Shown here piece by piece: positions 1 to 8,010 of a stretch of 64,000 nucleotides of DNA. The notes below the pieces were generated by a model. That model did no database searches and was not told where the DNA came from. It saw only the letters and a list, made by a program, of their open reading frames with translations. A program made the position numbers and the translations under genes. Source of the stretch: TMED69 sp036130055 (GTDB taxonomy: Bacteria; Pseudomonadota; Gammaproteobacteria; Ga0077536); contig JAYYOR010000031.1 of assembly GCA_036130055.1 (NCBI GenBank), positions 1 through 64,000 of the forward strand, in the 5' to 3' direction. Every line of letters begins with the position of its first letter. The first letter of the stretch is position 1.

Positions 1-374
1 TCGTCTGTTTCTCCTAAAGCTAAATAGGCTTTAGCAAGCTCAGCTCTTGCGGGCCCATGTTCTGGAAGATTGTCTACTACGCGTTCTAAAGCGAATATGG
101 CTTCTACGTTTCTGCCAGTATCAATACAAGCGATACCGAAAACATAATCGAAGGCCGGCACCCCTTCAAACTGCGGCTGCAAAGGCCTCAATAATTTTAT
201 GGCTTCTTCTGCCTGGCCAGAGTCGATCAGCCCTTGCGCCTGCTCAATTGGGTTGAATTCTTGGGCAGTTGCGAATGGTAAAATGAATATTATTATTATC
301 GTGATTGGTAAGATTTTTGACAACTTTTTTGTTCTCAATTTATACAGATATATCTGATGAATCGAATCTAGCAT
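1..374 (-). CDS. Secreted TPR-repeat protein (3' part beyond window)
   Basis: The reverse strand is open from an ATG at 374 to the window edge, so only the first 124 residues are visible. The N-terminus has basic residues, then a hydrophobic run (about residues 20-37: KILPITIIIIFILPFATAQ), which reads as a signal peptide ending near ATAQ. What follows (EQAQGLIDSGQAEEAIKLL, then FGIACIDTGRNVEAIFALERVV, then ARAELAKAYLALGE) has the helix spacing of tetratricopeptide repeats. It starts 8 bp after the stop of the crotonase gene on the same strand, so the two are probably co-transcribed. A TTG at 338 is a possible alternative start. Family-level call only; no specific function can be given. Confidence 0.75.
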   Translation of the reverse strand, partial: MLDSIHQIYLYKLRTKKLSKILPITIIIIFILPFATAQEFNPIEQAQGLIDSGQAEEAIKLLRPLQPQFEGVPAFDYVFGIACIDTGRNVEAIFALERVVDNLPEHGPARAELAKAYLALGETD

Positions 375-382
375 ATCAAAAT

Positions 383-1177
383 TTAACCGGAGCCCGTAAA
401 CTTCGGGGGTTTTTTCTCAAAGAATGCTTTTAAGCCTTGTTTGAAATCAGGCTCAACCGCACATTCCGAAAAGCTAATTGCTTCATCGTGGAGTTGACTT
501 TGGAGTTCAGATTTCAAAGAGTTGTATAATAATCGCTTCGTTCTAGCATAAACCCTCGTTGGGCCGTTTGCTAGTCTTGAAGCAATTTCTGCTGTTTTTG
601 ATTCAAGCTCTCCCTCATCGGCAATATAGTTCACTAACCCTATCTGGTGCGCTGTTAACGCATCAATTTTGTCTCCTAATAATGCTAATTCCATAGCCTT
701 TTTGATCCCAACGCATTGCGTAAGATTATAGGTTGCTCCCACATCGGGAGTAGTGCCGATTTTGCAGTAGCCCAATGTAAAGTAAGAGGAACGTTGGGCG
801 ATGATAAGATCACAAGCAAGAGCCATACTGACTCCTGCACCTGCAGCCGCTCCGGAAACACTAGCAATCACTGGTTTAGCCATCTGCTGAAGGCACGTAA
901 TAATCGGATTTAGGTCATGAATTCTTCTAAGGAAGTAGTTTTTTATTTCTGGTTTAGAAAGTTTTGTTGTTTCCCTCATAGTATTGAGGTCACCTCCAGC
1001 CATAAAATGTTGTCCTTCCCCAGCAAGAACAACTACTTTTACTTCATCATCTAATGCTATTTGGTGAAGACTAGAGCTAAGTTGCTCTTTCATCTCCTTG
1101 GTGAGCGCATTTCTAATGTCAGGACGATTAAAAGTTAACTTTGTTATTGGCCCAGCTTTATTAACTAATAATTCCAT
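383..1177 (-). CDS. Enoyl-CoA hydratase/isomerase family protein (PaaG-like)
   Basis: Crotonase-fold protein of about 264 residues acting on acyl-CoA thioesters. The first oxyanion-hole segment reads HFMAGGDLNTM and the second GAAAGAGVSMALACDLI. Neither glutamate of classical enoyl-CoA hydratase is present: the CEL position is VSM, and the QPE position is YCK. An aspartate in the TTPDVGAT segment matches the catalytic Asp of PaaG-type isomerases, so isomerase-like chemistry is more likely than simple hydration. The start at 1177 is chosen because GGAG lies 5 nt upstream; an ATG at 1201 would add eight residues but has no ribosome site. It is divergent from another crotonase gene at 1264. Substrate unknown. 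Confidence 0.85.
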   Translation of the reverse strand: MELLVNKAGPITKLTFNRPDIRNALTKEMKEQLSSSLHQIALDDEVKVVVLAGEGQHFMAGGDLNTMRETTKLSKPEIKNYFLRRIHDLNPIITCLQQMAKPVIASVSGAAAGAGVSMALACDLIIAQRSSYFTLGYCKIGTTPDVGATYNLTQCVGIKKAMELALLGDKIDALTAHQIGLVNYIADEGELESKTAEIASRLANGPTRVYARTKRLLYNSLKSELQSQLHDEAISFSECAVEPDFKQGLKAFFEKKPPKFTGSG

Positions 1178-1263
1178 TGCAACTCCAGATGACAATGACA
1201 TAATGCAAACTATATCAATTATAGCGTTGTTTTTATTAAATTAAATCAGGAAAACCACAAATT

Positions 1264-2064
1264 ATGAATAAATATGAAAATTACGAAAAACTTAAGATTA
1301 ATTTGGATGACGTGGGCATAATGCAAATTGTTTTTGATAACGTCGAATCTTATAATTCACTTGATCAGCAAGCTCATAATGAATTGGCTTATATTTGGCA
1401 GACGATAGACAGGGATGACAGGGTTAAGGTCGTCCTCTTGTTAGGGAAGGGAAGGGCGTTTTCAGCCGGAGGCGATTTCTCGATGGTTGACGGTATTATT
1501 AAAAACGAAAAAGTTAGAGCCCAAGCATGGAAAGAAGCAAAAGATTTAGTTTACAATGTAATAAATTGTTCAAAACCAATAGTTTCGGCAATAAACGGCC
1601 CAGCAGTGGGTGCGGGATTGGTGGCAGCACTATTGGCAGATATATCGGTTGCTGGGAAATCAGCTAAGATACTAGACGGGCACACTAGATTGGGAGTGGC
1701 AGCGGGTGATGCGGCGGTAATTTGCTGGCCTCTTTTATGTGGAATGGCAAAAGCAAAATACCATTTACTTTTGAATGAACCTGTCGATGGAGCTGAGGCT
1801 GAACGAATTGGTTTGGTGTCGTTATGTGTCGAGGACCATCTACTCTTTGAAACAGCGACCAAAATCGTAAATCAACTGTTACATTCACCTCAATTAGCGG
1901 TTCGATGGACCAAATATGCTTTAAATAATTGGTATAGAATGGCAGGCCCTAGCTTTGATGCTTCAACAGCACTGGAAATGTTGGGTTTTACCATGAGCGA
2001 TGCAAAAGAGGGTTTGGCATCTTTAAAGGAAAAGCGGGAACCACAATTTAAGCGTGAGTTGTAA
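1264..2064 (+). CDS. Enoyl-CoA hydratase/isomerase family protein
   Basis: A 266-residue crotonase-fold protein. FSAGGDFSMVDG and GPAVGAGLVAALLADI are the two oxyanion-hole segments, and HTRLGVAAGDAAV replaces the usual catalytic region, so both classical glutamates are absent. The stretch AERIGLVS and the C-terminal region rich in Lys/Arg fit the family length. It is the first gene of a plus-strand run: the PQQ dehydrogenase follows after 47 bp. Divergent from the crotonase at 383-1177, leaving about 85 bp for both promoters. Reaction and substrate cannot be set from sequence; a role in breakdown of an acyl-CoA made from a dehydrogenase product is only inference. Confidence 0.85.
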   Translation: MNKYENYEKLKINLDDVGIMQIVFDNVESYNSLDQQAHNELAYIWQTIDRDDRVKVVLLLGKGRAFSAGGDFSMVDGIIKNEKVRAQAWKEAKDLVYNVINCSKPIVSAINGPAVGAGLVAALLADISVAGKSAKILDGHTRLGVAAGDAAVICWPLLCGMAKAKYHLLLNEPVDGAEAERIGLVSLCVEDHLLFETATKIVNQLLHSPQLAVRWTKYALNNWYRMAGPSFDASTALEMLGFTMSDAKEGLASLKEKREPQFKREL

Positions 2065-2111
2065 TTAAAAACGGGTTACATTATAGAGACGGAGATATAG
2101 AGGAAGGGAAA

Positions 2112-3824
2112 ATGGATAGAAAAAAATACTATAAAATGTTGCTATTGGCCATCGTGGCAGTACTCTTATCGGCTTGTGATAGAGCTGAAGAGTCGGCTAA
2201 ACCACTTTCTATTTCTGCATTTACAAATGAGACACTTCTCAACAGTTCTGCAAAAACGGATGGTTGGTACATGTATGGGGGCTCTTATGAAAATTGGAGA
2301 CATAGCAGTCTAAAACAAATTAATCGAAGAAACGTAGGTTCTTTGGTGCCAAAATGGATTTTCCAGCCCGGAATAAAAGGCCAGTTATCTGGTTCTCCAC
2401 TTGTCATCGATGGAATTATGTATTTATCTGCTGCTTATAATAATTTGTGGGCTTTAAATGCAAAGACGGGAGAACCGATTTGGCATTACGAGAGAGATCT
2501 GCCATCTGATTTAAGAATTTGTTGTGGACCCGCCAATAGGGGAGTATCTGTGGCAGGAAGCAAATTATTTATGGCTACCCTCGATGCATATTTGATTGCT
2601 ATGGATAGAGAAACAGGGGAGGTACTCTGGGAAGTACAATTGGCCGATCACCAGCGTGGTTATTCAGGAACGAGCGCCCCCTTAATTGTTGATGATTTAG
2701 TAATAACCGGGATAGCTGGTGGCGAATTTGGAGCCAGGGGATTTATTGATGCATACGAGGCTTCAACAGGAAAACGAGTTTGGAGGAGATATTCTGTTCC
2801 AGCTGCAGGTGAGAAGGGAGTGGAAACTTGGGCAGGGGAATCGTGGAAAACAGGAGGTTCGCCAACTTGGGCAGTTGGTACTTATGACAAAGAAACACAC
2901 ACGCTTTATTGGCCCACCGGAAACCCTTCACCAGATTGGAACGGAGATGCAAGAAAAGGAGATAACTTATATTCCAATTCACTTCTTGCACTCGATCCAG
3001 AAACCGGAGATATGAAATGGTATTTTCAGTTTACTCCACACGATGTTTGGGATTTTGATGCAACAAACCCAGTTGTACTTACTGACATGAAAATCGGTGG
3101 TATTGAGAAACGGGTTTTAGTTCAGCCCAATAGAAATGGATATGTTTATGTCATCGATGCGAACGATGGCTCTTTTCTTTCTGGATTTCAGTATGTCGAT
3201 CAGCTCAATTGGTCAAAAGGTTTAGATGAGAATGGGCGACCAATAGTCGATTATGATTTTGTCCCCACGTCGGAATCAAAAACAGCTAGAAATAGCTGCC
3301 CAGGAGCTATAGGAGGTCATAATGGAGCATGGTCTTGGGCTTTTAACCCGCATAAAAAAATCATGTACGTGGCTAGTATCGAGGCATGCAATAGAATGGT
3401 GAAGCAGGTCGATACTTATAAGGCTGGAGATCCATTCTGGGGCGGAGGTCCGGTTGAAACTGATAAAGACAGCGGGAAAAATTACGGTAATTTCTTAGCA
3501 ATTGATCCAGTGAACCAGTCAATTAAATGGAAATATAAGGATAATTATCCAATGGTATCTGGTGCGTTATCAACAGATGGTGATGTCGTCTTCACGGCTA
3601 ATCAAGAAGGGTACGCTATGGGGTTTGATGCTTTGAACGGAGACTTACTATGGAAGTTTCAAATGGGCACCTCAGCGAGAGGTCAACCCATTACGTGGGA
3701 ACAAGACGGTAAGCAGTACGTTGCTATTACAAGTGGTGGCGGTGGTCTTGCAGTTGAGATCGTTGGTGAACCACCTATGGTGACCAGAGGTAACGCCCTA
3801 ATGGTTTTTGCTTTACCTAAATAA
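2112..3824 (+). CDS. PQQ-dependent (quinoprotein) dehydrogenase, lipoprotein
   Basis: A 570-residue eight-bladed quinoprotein of the methanol/ethanol dehydrogenase family, oxidising an alcohol or related substrate in the periplasm. The N-terminus ends in a lipobox (AVLLSAC, Cys at residue 22), so the enzyme should be lipid-anchored. The vicinal disulfide that covers PQQ is seen in DLRICCGPANRG. GEFGARGF, TGNPSPDW and the HDVWDFDATNP stretch supply the expected Ca-ligand and catalytic Asp regions. Repeated A-x-D-x-x-T-G-x-x-x-W segments are the tryptophan docking motifs. AGGAAGGG sits just before the ATG. No cytochrome c domain is fused and no PQQ biosynthesis gene is in view. The substrate is unknown. 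Confidence 0.92.
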   Translation: MDRKKYYKMLLLAIVAVLLSACDRAEESAKPLSISAFTNETLLNSSAKTDGWYMYGGSYENWRHSSLKQINRRNVGSLVPKWIFQPGIKGQLSGSPLVIDGIMYLSAAYNNLWALNAKTGEPIWHYERDLPSDLRICCGPANRGVSVAGSKLFMATLDAYLIAMDRETGEVLWEVQLADHQRGYSGTSAPLIVDDLVITGIAGGEFGARGFIDAYEASTGKRVWRRYSVPAAGEKGVETWAGESWKTGGSPTWAVGTYDKETHTLYWPTGNPSPDWNGDARKGDNLYSNSLLALDPETGDMKWYFQFTPHDVWDFDATNPVVLTDMKIGGIEKRVLVQPNRNGYVYVIDANDGSFLSGFQYVDQLNWSKGLDENGRPIVDYDFVPTSESKTARNSCPGAIGGHNGAWSWAFNPHKKIMYVASIEACNRMVKQVDTYKAGDPFWGGGPVETDKDSGKNYGNFLAIDPVNQSIKWKYKDNYPMVSGALSTDGDVVFTANQEGYAMGFDALNGDLLWKFQMGTSARGQPITWEQDGKQYVAITSGGGGLAVEIVGEPPMVTRGNALMVFALPK

Positions 3825-3833
3825 ATTCATTGG

Positions 3834-3859
3834 GTCGGCCAACTTTTTGGTTGGCCGAC
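3834..3859 (+). terminator. Perfect 10-bp hairpin between PQQ dehydrogenase and LLM gene
   Basis: GTCGGCCAAC (3834-3843) and GTTGGCCGAC (3850-3859) are exact complements around a 6-nt loop. It lies 10 bp after the PQQ dehydrogenase stop and before the ribosome site of the next gene. The following bases (TATTTGATT) give only a weak U-tract, so it may act as a partial terminator or mRNA stabiliser within the run. It argues against a TTG start at 3830 for the next gene, since that would translate through the hairpin. Confidence 0.6.
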
Positions 3860-3886
3860 TATTTGATTGGATTGAAGGAAGTTATT

Positions 3887-4750
3887 GTGAATGTTAACAA
3901 TTTATCTGTTTTTACTTTTACAGACATATTAAGTAACTTGGAATTAAAAACGTTTGCGGAGCGCGTGGAAGAGCTTGGTTATTCTAGAATCTGGTATCCT
4001 GAGGCTTTTTCTTATGAGAGTTTTTCTTTGGGGAGTTATCTTTTGGGTTGTACTAAAAAGATTCAAGTCGCGAGTGGGATAGCAAACATTTACGCAAGAG
4101 ACGCAAGTGCTGCAGCGATGGGTTATCTGAGCCTGAATAAACTTTATGAAAATAGATTTGCTTTAGGATTAGGAGTCTCGCATGCGCCTTTTGTTGAGCA
4201 AAGAGGGCATACTTATGGTTCCCCGATCAAAGAAATGGGCGAATATATAAAAAATATGAAACTTACCTTCGAAGCTTTAGAAGAAAGAGGCGAGAAGAAT
4301 ATATTTGTTGCTGCACTCGGACCTAAAATGTCGGCCCTCGCGGCTGCTGAAGTCTCTGGTGTTTTCCCCTATAATATCACTCCAGTTCAGGTGGAATTTT
4401 CAAGAAAGGCTATGGGCTCAAATGGTAAAATTTGTTGTGAACAAAAAATTTGTTTAACAACAGATAGGAAAAAGGCAAGAGAGGTTGCTAGGGCAAATCT
4501 AGAGTTTTATCTGGCTTTACCAAATTATATGAACAATTGGATTAGGCTTGGATTCACTCAAGATGATTTTTTGAACGGTGGCTCAGATCGATTCTTAGAT
4601 AGCATGGTTATCTCTGGTGATAAAGTTGAAGTGCAAAACAAGTTGAGCCAATATTTTGAAAAAGGGGCTGATGAAGTTGTTATTCAACCTCTGAAACCAA
4701 ATGGCGAACCGGGGCCAGATTTGGCTGCGTTAGAGCAGATCCTTCAATGA
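3887..4750 (+). CDS. LLM-class flavin/F420-dependent oxidoreductase
   Basis: A 287-residue luciferase-like monooxygenase-fold (TIM barrel) protein. Family features are ERVEELGYSRIWYPEA near the N-terminus, ASGIANIYARDASAAA, RFALGLGVSHAPFVEQRGH, and the C-terminal GADEVVIQPL. The start is placed at GTG 3887 because AAGGAAG ends 5-6 nt upstream; a longer frame to TTG 3830 would include the hairpin. It is a clear paralogue of the gene at 41864-42751 (shared ARDA, LGLGVSH, EPRGH/EQRGH and NGGSDR/DGGSDR blocks). Such proteins use FMN or F420; the cofactor cannot be fixed from this sequence. It sits 28 bp before a RibA-like gene. Confidence 0.87.
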   Translation: MNVNNLSVFTFTDILSNLELKTFAERVEELGYSRIWYPEAFSYESFSLGSYLLGCTKKIQVASGIANIYARDASAAAMGYLSLNKLYENRFALGLGVSHAPFVEQRGHTYGSPIKEMGEYIKNMKLTFEALEERGEKNIFVAALGPKMSALAAAEVSGVFPYNITPVQVEFSRKAMGSNGKICCEQKICLTTDRKKAREVARANLEFYLALPNYMNNWIRLGFTQDDFLNGGSDRFLDSMVISGDKVEVQNKLSQYFEKGADEVVIQPLKPNGEPGPDLAALEQILQ

Positions 4751-4778
4751 AAAGAAAATAGTTCGCAGGCGATATCGA

Positions 4779-5597
4779 ATGTTTAGTTATGTTGATCCCA
4801 GTATCGCTGAAAAGTTAACTGAAGAAGATAAACTGAGAACATTAAGTTCTGACGGAAGCCTTGTTTCTAGGGAGAGCAAGGATGCCTATATTTCGATATT
4901 GGGCCCGGTACCTCTGCCTAGAATGTTCAAAATTGGGGGTACTCTTCGAGACGTTAAACTAGATTGGTATTGTTTTGTTAGAAGAACAGAATTATCGGAT
5001 GTTGTCGAAACTGGTTTAAAGGTAGATTCTAGCGATAGTGAAGAGTTCCGAAAATTAGTAACAAGTACGATGTGCGTAAATTCGGTTTTAGTTTTTCCAA
5101 ATTTTTACAACGTTGATAATCCTTTAGTTCGAGTTCATTCTTGTTGTTTGACTGGCGATGTTTTTGGTTCACTAAGGTGCGATTGCAGGCCGCAGCTCGA
5201 AAAGGCATTTGATCAAATCATCAATTCAGATGGAGGAGCGATTGTGTATATGAGTGGTCATGAGGGCAGAGGGATTGGTCTATGGGCGAAGGCAGCAACT
5301 TATCTGTTGCAAGATGAAGGACAAAATACCTACCAAGCTAACCGTAGTCTAGGCTTGCCTGATGATTCCCGAGATTTTACAGATGCAGCTGTTGTCTTGA
5401 GATTTTTACTTAAAGGTAAGTCAATAAGACTAATCTCGAATAATCCAGAAAAAAAACGACAGCTCGAAAATAAAGGGCAAAAAGTGGTTGCGCTAGAACC
5501 TGTTATGGCTGGAAAGAACGAATACAACAAAAGATATCTTGCTTCAAAAAAAGAAAAAGGTCATTCTATTTCTAAGGATTATCTTGAAAATCAATAA
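4779..5597 (+). CDS. GTP cyclohydrolase II (RibA)-like protein
   Basis: A 272-residue protein whose C-terminal ~190 residues match RibA, which opens GTP in riboflavin synthesis. The zinc cysteines are kept (SCCLTGD, then LRCDC), as are the Tyr of AATYLLQDEG and the Asp/Arg of DDSRDFTD. Two strongly conserved stretches differ: the Glu of RVHSEC is Cys (RVHSCC) and the RQEGR segment is SGHEGRGIGL. An N-terminal extension of about 80 residues is not part of standard RibA. No DHBP synthase or other rib genes are adjacent. It could be a RibA paralogue for another pathway, for example one resembling URC1-type pyrimidine breakdown proteins, or a flavin/F420-linked role given the neighbouring LLM gene; both are inference. 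Confidence 0.82.
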   Translation: MFSYVDPSIAEKLTEEDKLRTLSSDGSLVSRESKDAYISILGPVPLPRMFKIGGTLRDVKLDWYCFVRRTELSDVVETGLKVDSSDSEEFRKLVTSTMCVNSVLVFPNFYNVDNPLVRVHSCCLTGDVFGSLRCDCRPQLEKAFDQIINSDGGAIVYMSGHEGRGIGLWAKAATYLLQDEGQNTYQANRSLGLPDDSRDFTDAAVVLRFLLKGKSIRLISNNPEKKRQLENKGQKVVALEPVMAGKNEYNKRYLASKKEKGHSISKDYLENQ

Positions 5598-5659
5598 GTA
5601 ATTGAATCAGTTGCAAGCTCTATTGTAGACTGATTACTTAATTTTAGGAGGTAAATAAA

Positions 5660-6520
5660 ATGCCATTTAATCGAAGTTGCGTTCAAATAGCAATTCTCGT
5701 TTTATTTTTAATAGTCACTTTGAATTCAGTTGTGATTGCAAAAGAGATGAAACTTTATCAGGTTTCAAGTGGAGTTTTAAAGTTCGATAAAGGATGGCTG
5801 ACCGCCATGAAAGACGTCGGAAAGATATTGGAATTTCCGGTAGCTATGTATATCATCGATCATCCTAGAGGCTTGGTCGTTTATGATACGGGAATGAACG
5901 TGGCGGTTTCCGATGGCAAATGTGATAGTTATTGGGGCACTGGTCTATGTTCCGCTTTTTTACCGATTCAAAGAAGAGACGAGGTTATAGATAAATGGCT
6001 TGAAAAATTTGGCTATAAAGTATCTGATGTAAAGTATGTTATATATTCGCATATGCATCTAGACCATGCAGGTAACATGGAAATGTTTCCAGATGCAATA
6101 CACGTGCTACAAAAAGCTGAACTAAAAGCCGCCTGGTGGCCAGAGAAGTTTCAAAGAGCCGCATTTGTACTAAAGGATTTCGATGGAACAAGAAATTTTA
6201 ATTTTTTAGAAATCGAGGGTGATTTTGATCTCTTTAACGATGGTAAGGTAAAGATAATAGAAACCATAGGACATACACAAGGTCATCAGTCCCTGATGGT
6301 AAAGCTAAAAAATACTGGCACTCTCTTTCTCGCTGGGGATGCAATTTATACCCCAGACAACGAGGCAGGAGTTATACCTGGTATTACCTGGAATACTTAT
6401 GAATCTATGAAATCGATTGACCGTTTAAAAATGTTGCGTGATTCTCACCAAGGTGAGATTTGGTACTCTCACGGAATTGAGCAATATAATCAACACAAGC
6501 ACGATACTGCTTATGATTAG
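5660..6520 (+). CDS. Secreted metallo-beta-lactamase-fold hydrolase (AHL-lactonase-like)
   Basis: A 286-residue MBL-fold protein. The metal-binding motif HMHLDHAGN is present, with the later ligands in GHTQGHQS, GDAIYTPDN and a C-terminal YSHGIEQYN. The opening DTGMNVAVSD and general arrangement resemble N-acyl-homoserine lactonases, but many MBL hydrolases share this. Residues 1-27 form a signal peptide (hydrophobic ILVLFLIVTLNSVVIA), so it should act in the periplasm. TAGGAGGT precedes the ATG at a good distance. It closes the plus-strand run that begins with the crotonase. Substrate unknown. Confidence 0.85.
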   Translation: MPFNRSCVQIAILVLFLIVTLNSVVIAKEMKLYQVSSGVLKFDKGWLTAMKDVGKILEFPVAMYIIDHPRGLVVYDTGMNVAVSDGKCDSYWGTGLCSAFLPIQRRDEVIDKWLEKFGYKVSDVKYVIYSHMHLDHAGNMEMFPDAIHVLQKAELKAAWWPEKFQRAAFVLKDFDGTRNFNFLEIEGDFDLFNDGKVKIIETIGHTQGHQSLMVKLKNTGTLFLAGDAIYTPDNEAGVIPGITWNTYESMKSIDRLKMLRDSHQGEIWYSHGIEQYNQHKHDTAYD

Positions 6521-6571
6521 CTAATTTTCGGCTTAGTGTCTTTGTGATTTTTTTCTGAGTAATGTCTCTGT

Positions 6572-7279
6572 ATGTCGTTCCCGCTTCTCGACATTATAAA
6601 CGTAAGCAAAACCTTTCACCAAAATAAAGTCCTTGATCGCATTAGTTTACGGATATTACAAAAAGAGGTAGTTGGTTTGGTTGGTCCCAATGGCGTCGGA
6701 AAAACAACTACGATAAGGCTTGCTTTGGGAACCTTGAATCAAGATACGGGGGAGATAATTCGTTACAATGAAACTGAGAAGCACAAAGGTTTGTCGCAAC
6801 TTGGTTATATGCCTGAATTTAGCCCATTATTTGAAACTTATAACGTTGACTCATACCTGAACTTAATGTCTAAAATAAAAAACCCCGTCGATGGATTTGG
6901 CAGAAGAGAGATCGATAGAATAATTAGTAAGTTCGATTTGAATAGTATCAAAGGCAGAGTTATTGGAAACCTTTCGAAAGGCACTAAACAGAGAGTTGGT
7001 TTAGCTCAAGCCTTTTTAGGTGACCCCAACCTTTTACTACTTGATGAACCCTTGAGCGGTCTTGATCCTATTCAGAGCAAAGACATCAAAGACATGATAA
7101 TCGAATTTTCTAAAAATGCTGGCATATTATTGTCGACGCATGCAATCTATGATGTGGTTACTTTATGTAACCGAGCATATCTATTGAATCAGGGCAAAAT
7201 ATTCGAATTAGATCTATCTTTGCGAGATGAATCTAGCCTTACATCTCAAATAATACGTTTAATAAAAGGTCAAGACTAG
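6572..7279 (+). CDS. ABC transporter ATP-binding protein (GldA/NosF-like)
   Basis: A 235-residue ATPase subunit. Walker A is GPNGVGKTTT, the signature is NLSKGTKQRVGL, Walker B is LLLLDEPLSGLDP and the switch His is in LLSTHAIYD. It is the first of a four-gene block: its TAG overlaps the GTG of the permease by one base, followed by a GldG-like auxiliary protein and a lipoprotein. This is the layout of GldAFG-type ABC-2 systems, linked to gliding in Bacteroidetes but widespread and of unknown cargo elsewhere. It is expected in the cytoplasm bound to the permease. Confidence 0.92.
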   Translation: MSFPLLDIINVSKTFHQNKVLDRISLRILQKEVVGLVGPNGVGKTTTIRLALGTLNQDTGEIIRYNETEKHKGLSQLGYMPEFSPLFETYNVDSYLNLMSKIKNPVDGFGRREIDRIISKFDLNSIKGRVIGNLSKGTKQRVGLAQAFLGDPNLLLLDEPLSGLDPIQSKDIKDMIIEFSKNAGILLSTHAIYDVVTLCNRAYLLNQGKIFELDLSLRDESSLTSQIIRLIKGQD

Positions 7280-7998
7280 TGATTAAAATTTTACTTGTAA
7301 AGGATTTGCGTCTTTTTTTCCATTCTCCAATGGCTTTTTTTATTATCTCTAGTTACTGGCTATTAAGCGGCTTTTTTTTTAGTTTTAATACTATTTTCGT
7401 ATCTGCCGTGGATATGGTGACTGGTTTCCATAATATGTGTATTTTGCTCTTATTTTTCACCCCCATAATAACCATGCGCTGTTTTTCAGAAGAATATCAA
7501 AATGGTACTTTAGAATTAATGCTCGCCTATGGTGTCTCTGAGACCAATTTTGTCTTGGCTAAATTTCTTTTTCTAACCATCGTTCTGGTCTTGATGATCG
7601 TGGGTAGCTTGCCGGCCGTTGTGAGTCTTTTGATTTTCTCAGAGCCTGACTTAGGACCTATTCTTGGCGGTTACCTTGGCCTAACATTACTAGGGTTGGC
7701 TTTTTTTTCAATCGGGCTATTATCCTCTGTAATTTCAAAATTTCAGATAGTCTCTGCTGTAATTGCTTGGTTTTTGTTGTTACTTTTATGGTTCGTCGAT
7801 TATTTCAGTGTTTTTGCTGAGGGATGGTTACGCGAACTTGTGATTAAACTGAGTTTTTCTAGTAACTACATTGATCTCATTAGAGGGATTTTTGACCTTT
7901 CATCTTGTATTTACTTTTTAAGTATTTGTGTGGTTAGTATTTTATTCTGTTTAAAAATTCTGACTTTCAGAAGAAAAATCGGGAGGATAATTGCCTAA
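7279..7998 (+). CDS. ABC-2 type transporter permease (GldF/NosY-like)
   Basis: A 239-residue inner-membrane protein with about six hydrophobic segments, starting at GTG (one base overlap with the ATPase stop). The early FHSPMAFFIISSYWLLSGFFF and the MRCFSEEYQNGTLELML block are typical of the ABC-2 permeases of the GldF/NosY group (the SEE..NGT.E motif follows the second membrane segment). It should form the membrane channel with the ATPase upstream. Cargo unknown. Confidence 0.9.
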   Translation: MIKILLVKDLRLFFHSPMAFFIISSYWLLSGFFFSFNTIFVSAVDMVTGFHNMCILLLFFTPIITMRCFSEEYQNGTLELMLAYGVSETNFVLAKFLFLTIVLVLMIVGSLPAVVSLLIFSEPDLGPILGGYLGLTLLGLAFFSIGLLSSVISKFQIVSAVIAWFLLLLLWFVDYFSVFAEGWLRELVIKLSFSSNYIDLIRGIFDLSSCIYFLSICVVSILFCLKILTFRRKIGRIIA

Positions 7999-8010
7999 AA
8001 AGCAAATCGT

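Noticed and set aside
3830..3886. N-terminal extension of the LLM protein from TTG 3830
   Set aside because: It would translate through a perfect hairpin and has no ribosome site; GTG 3887 has AAGGAAG just upstream.
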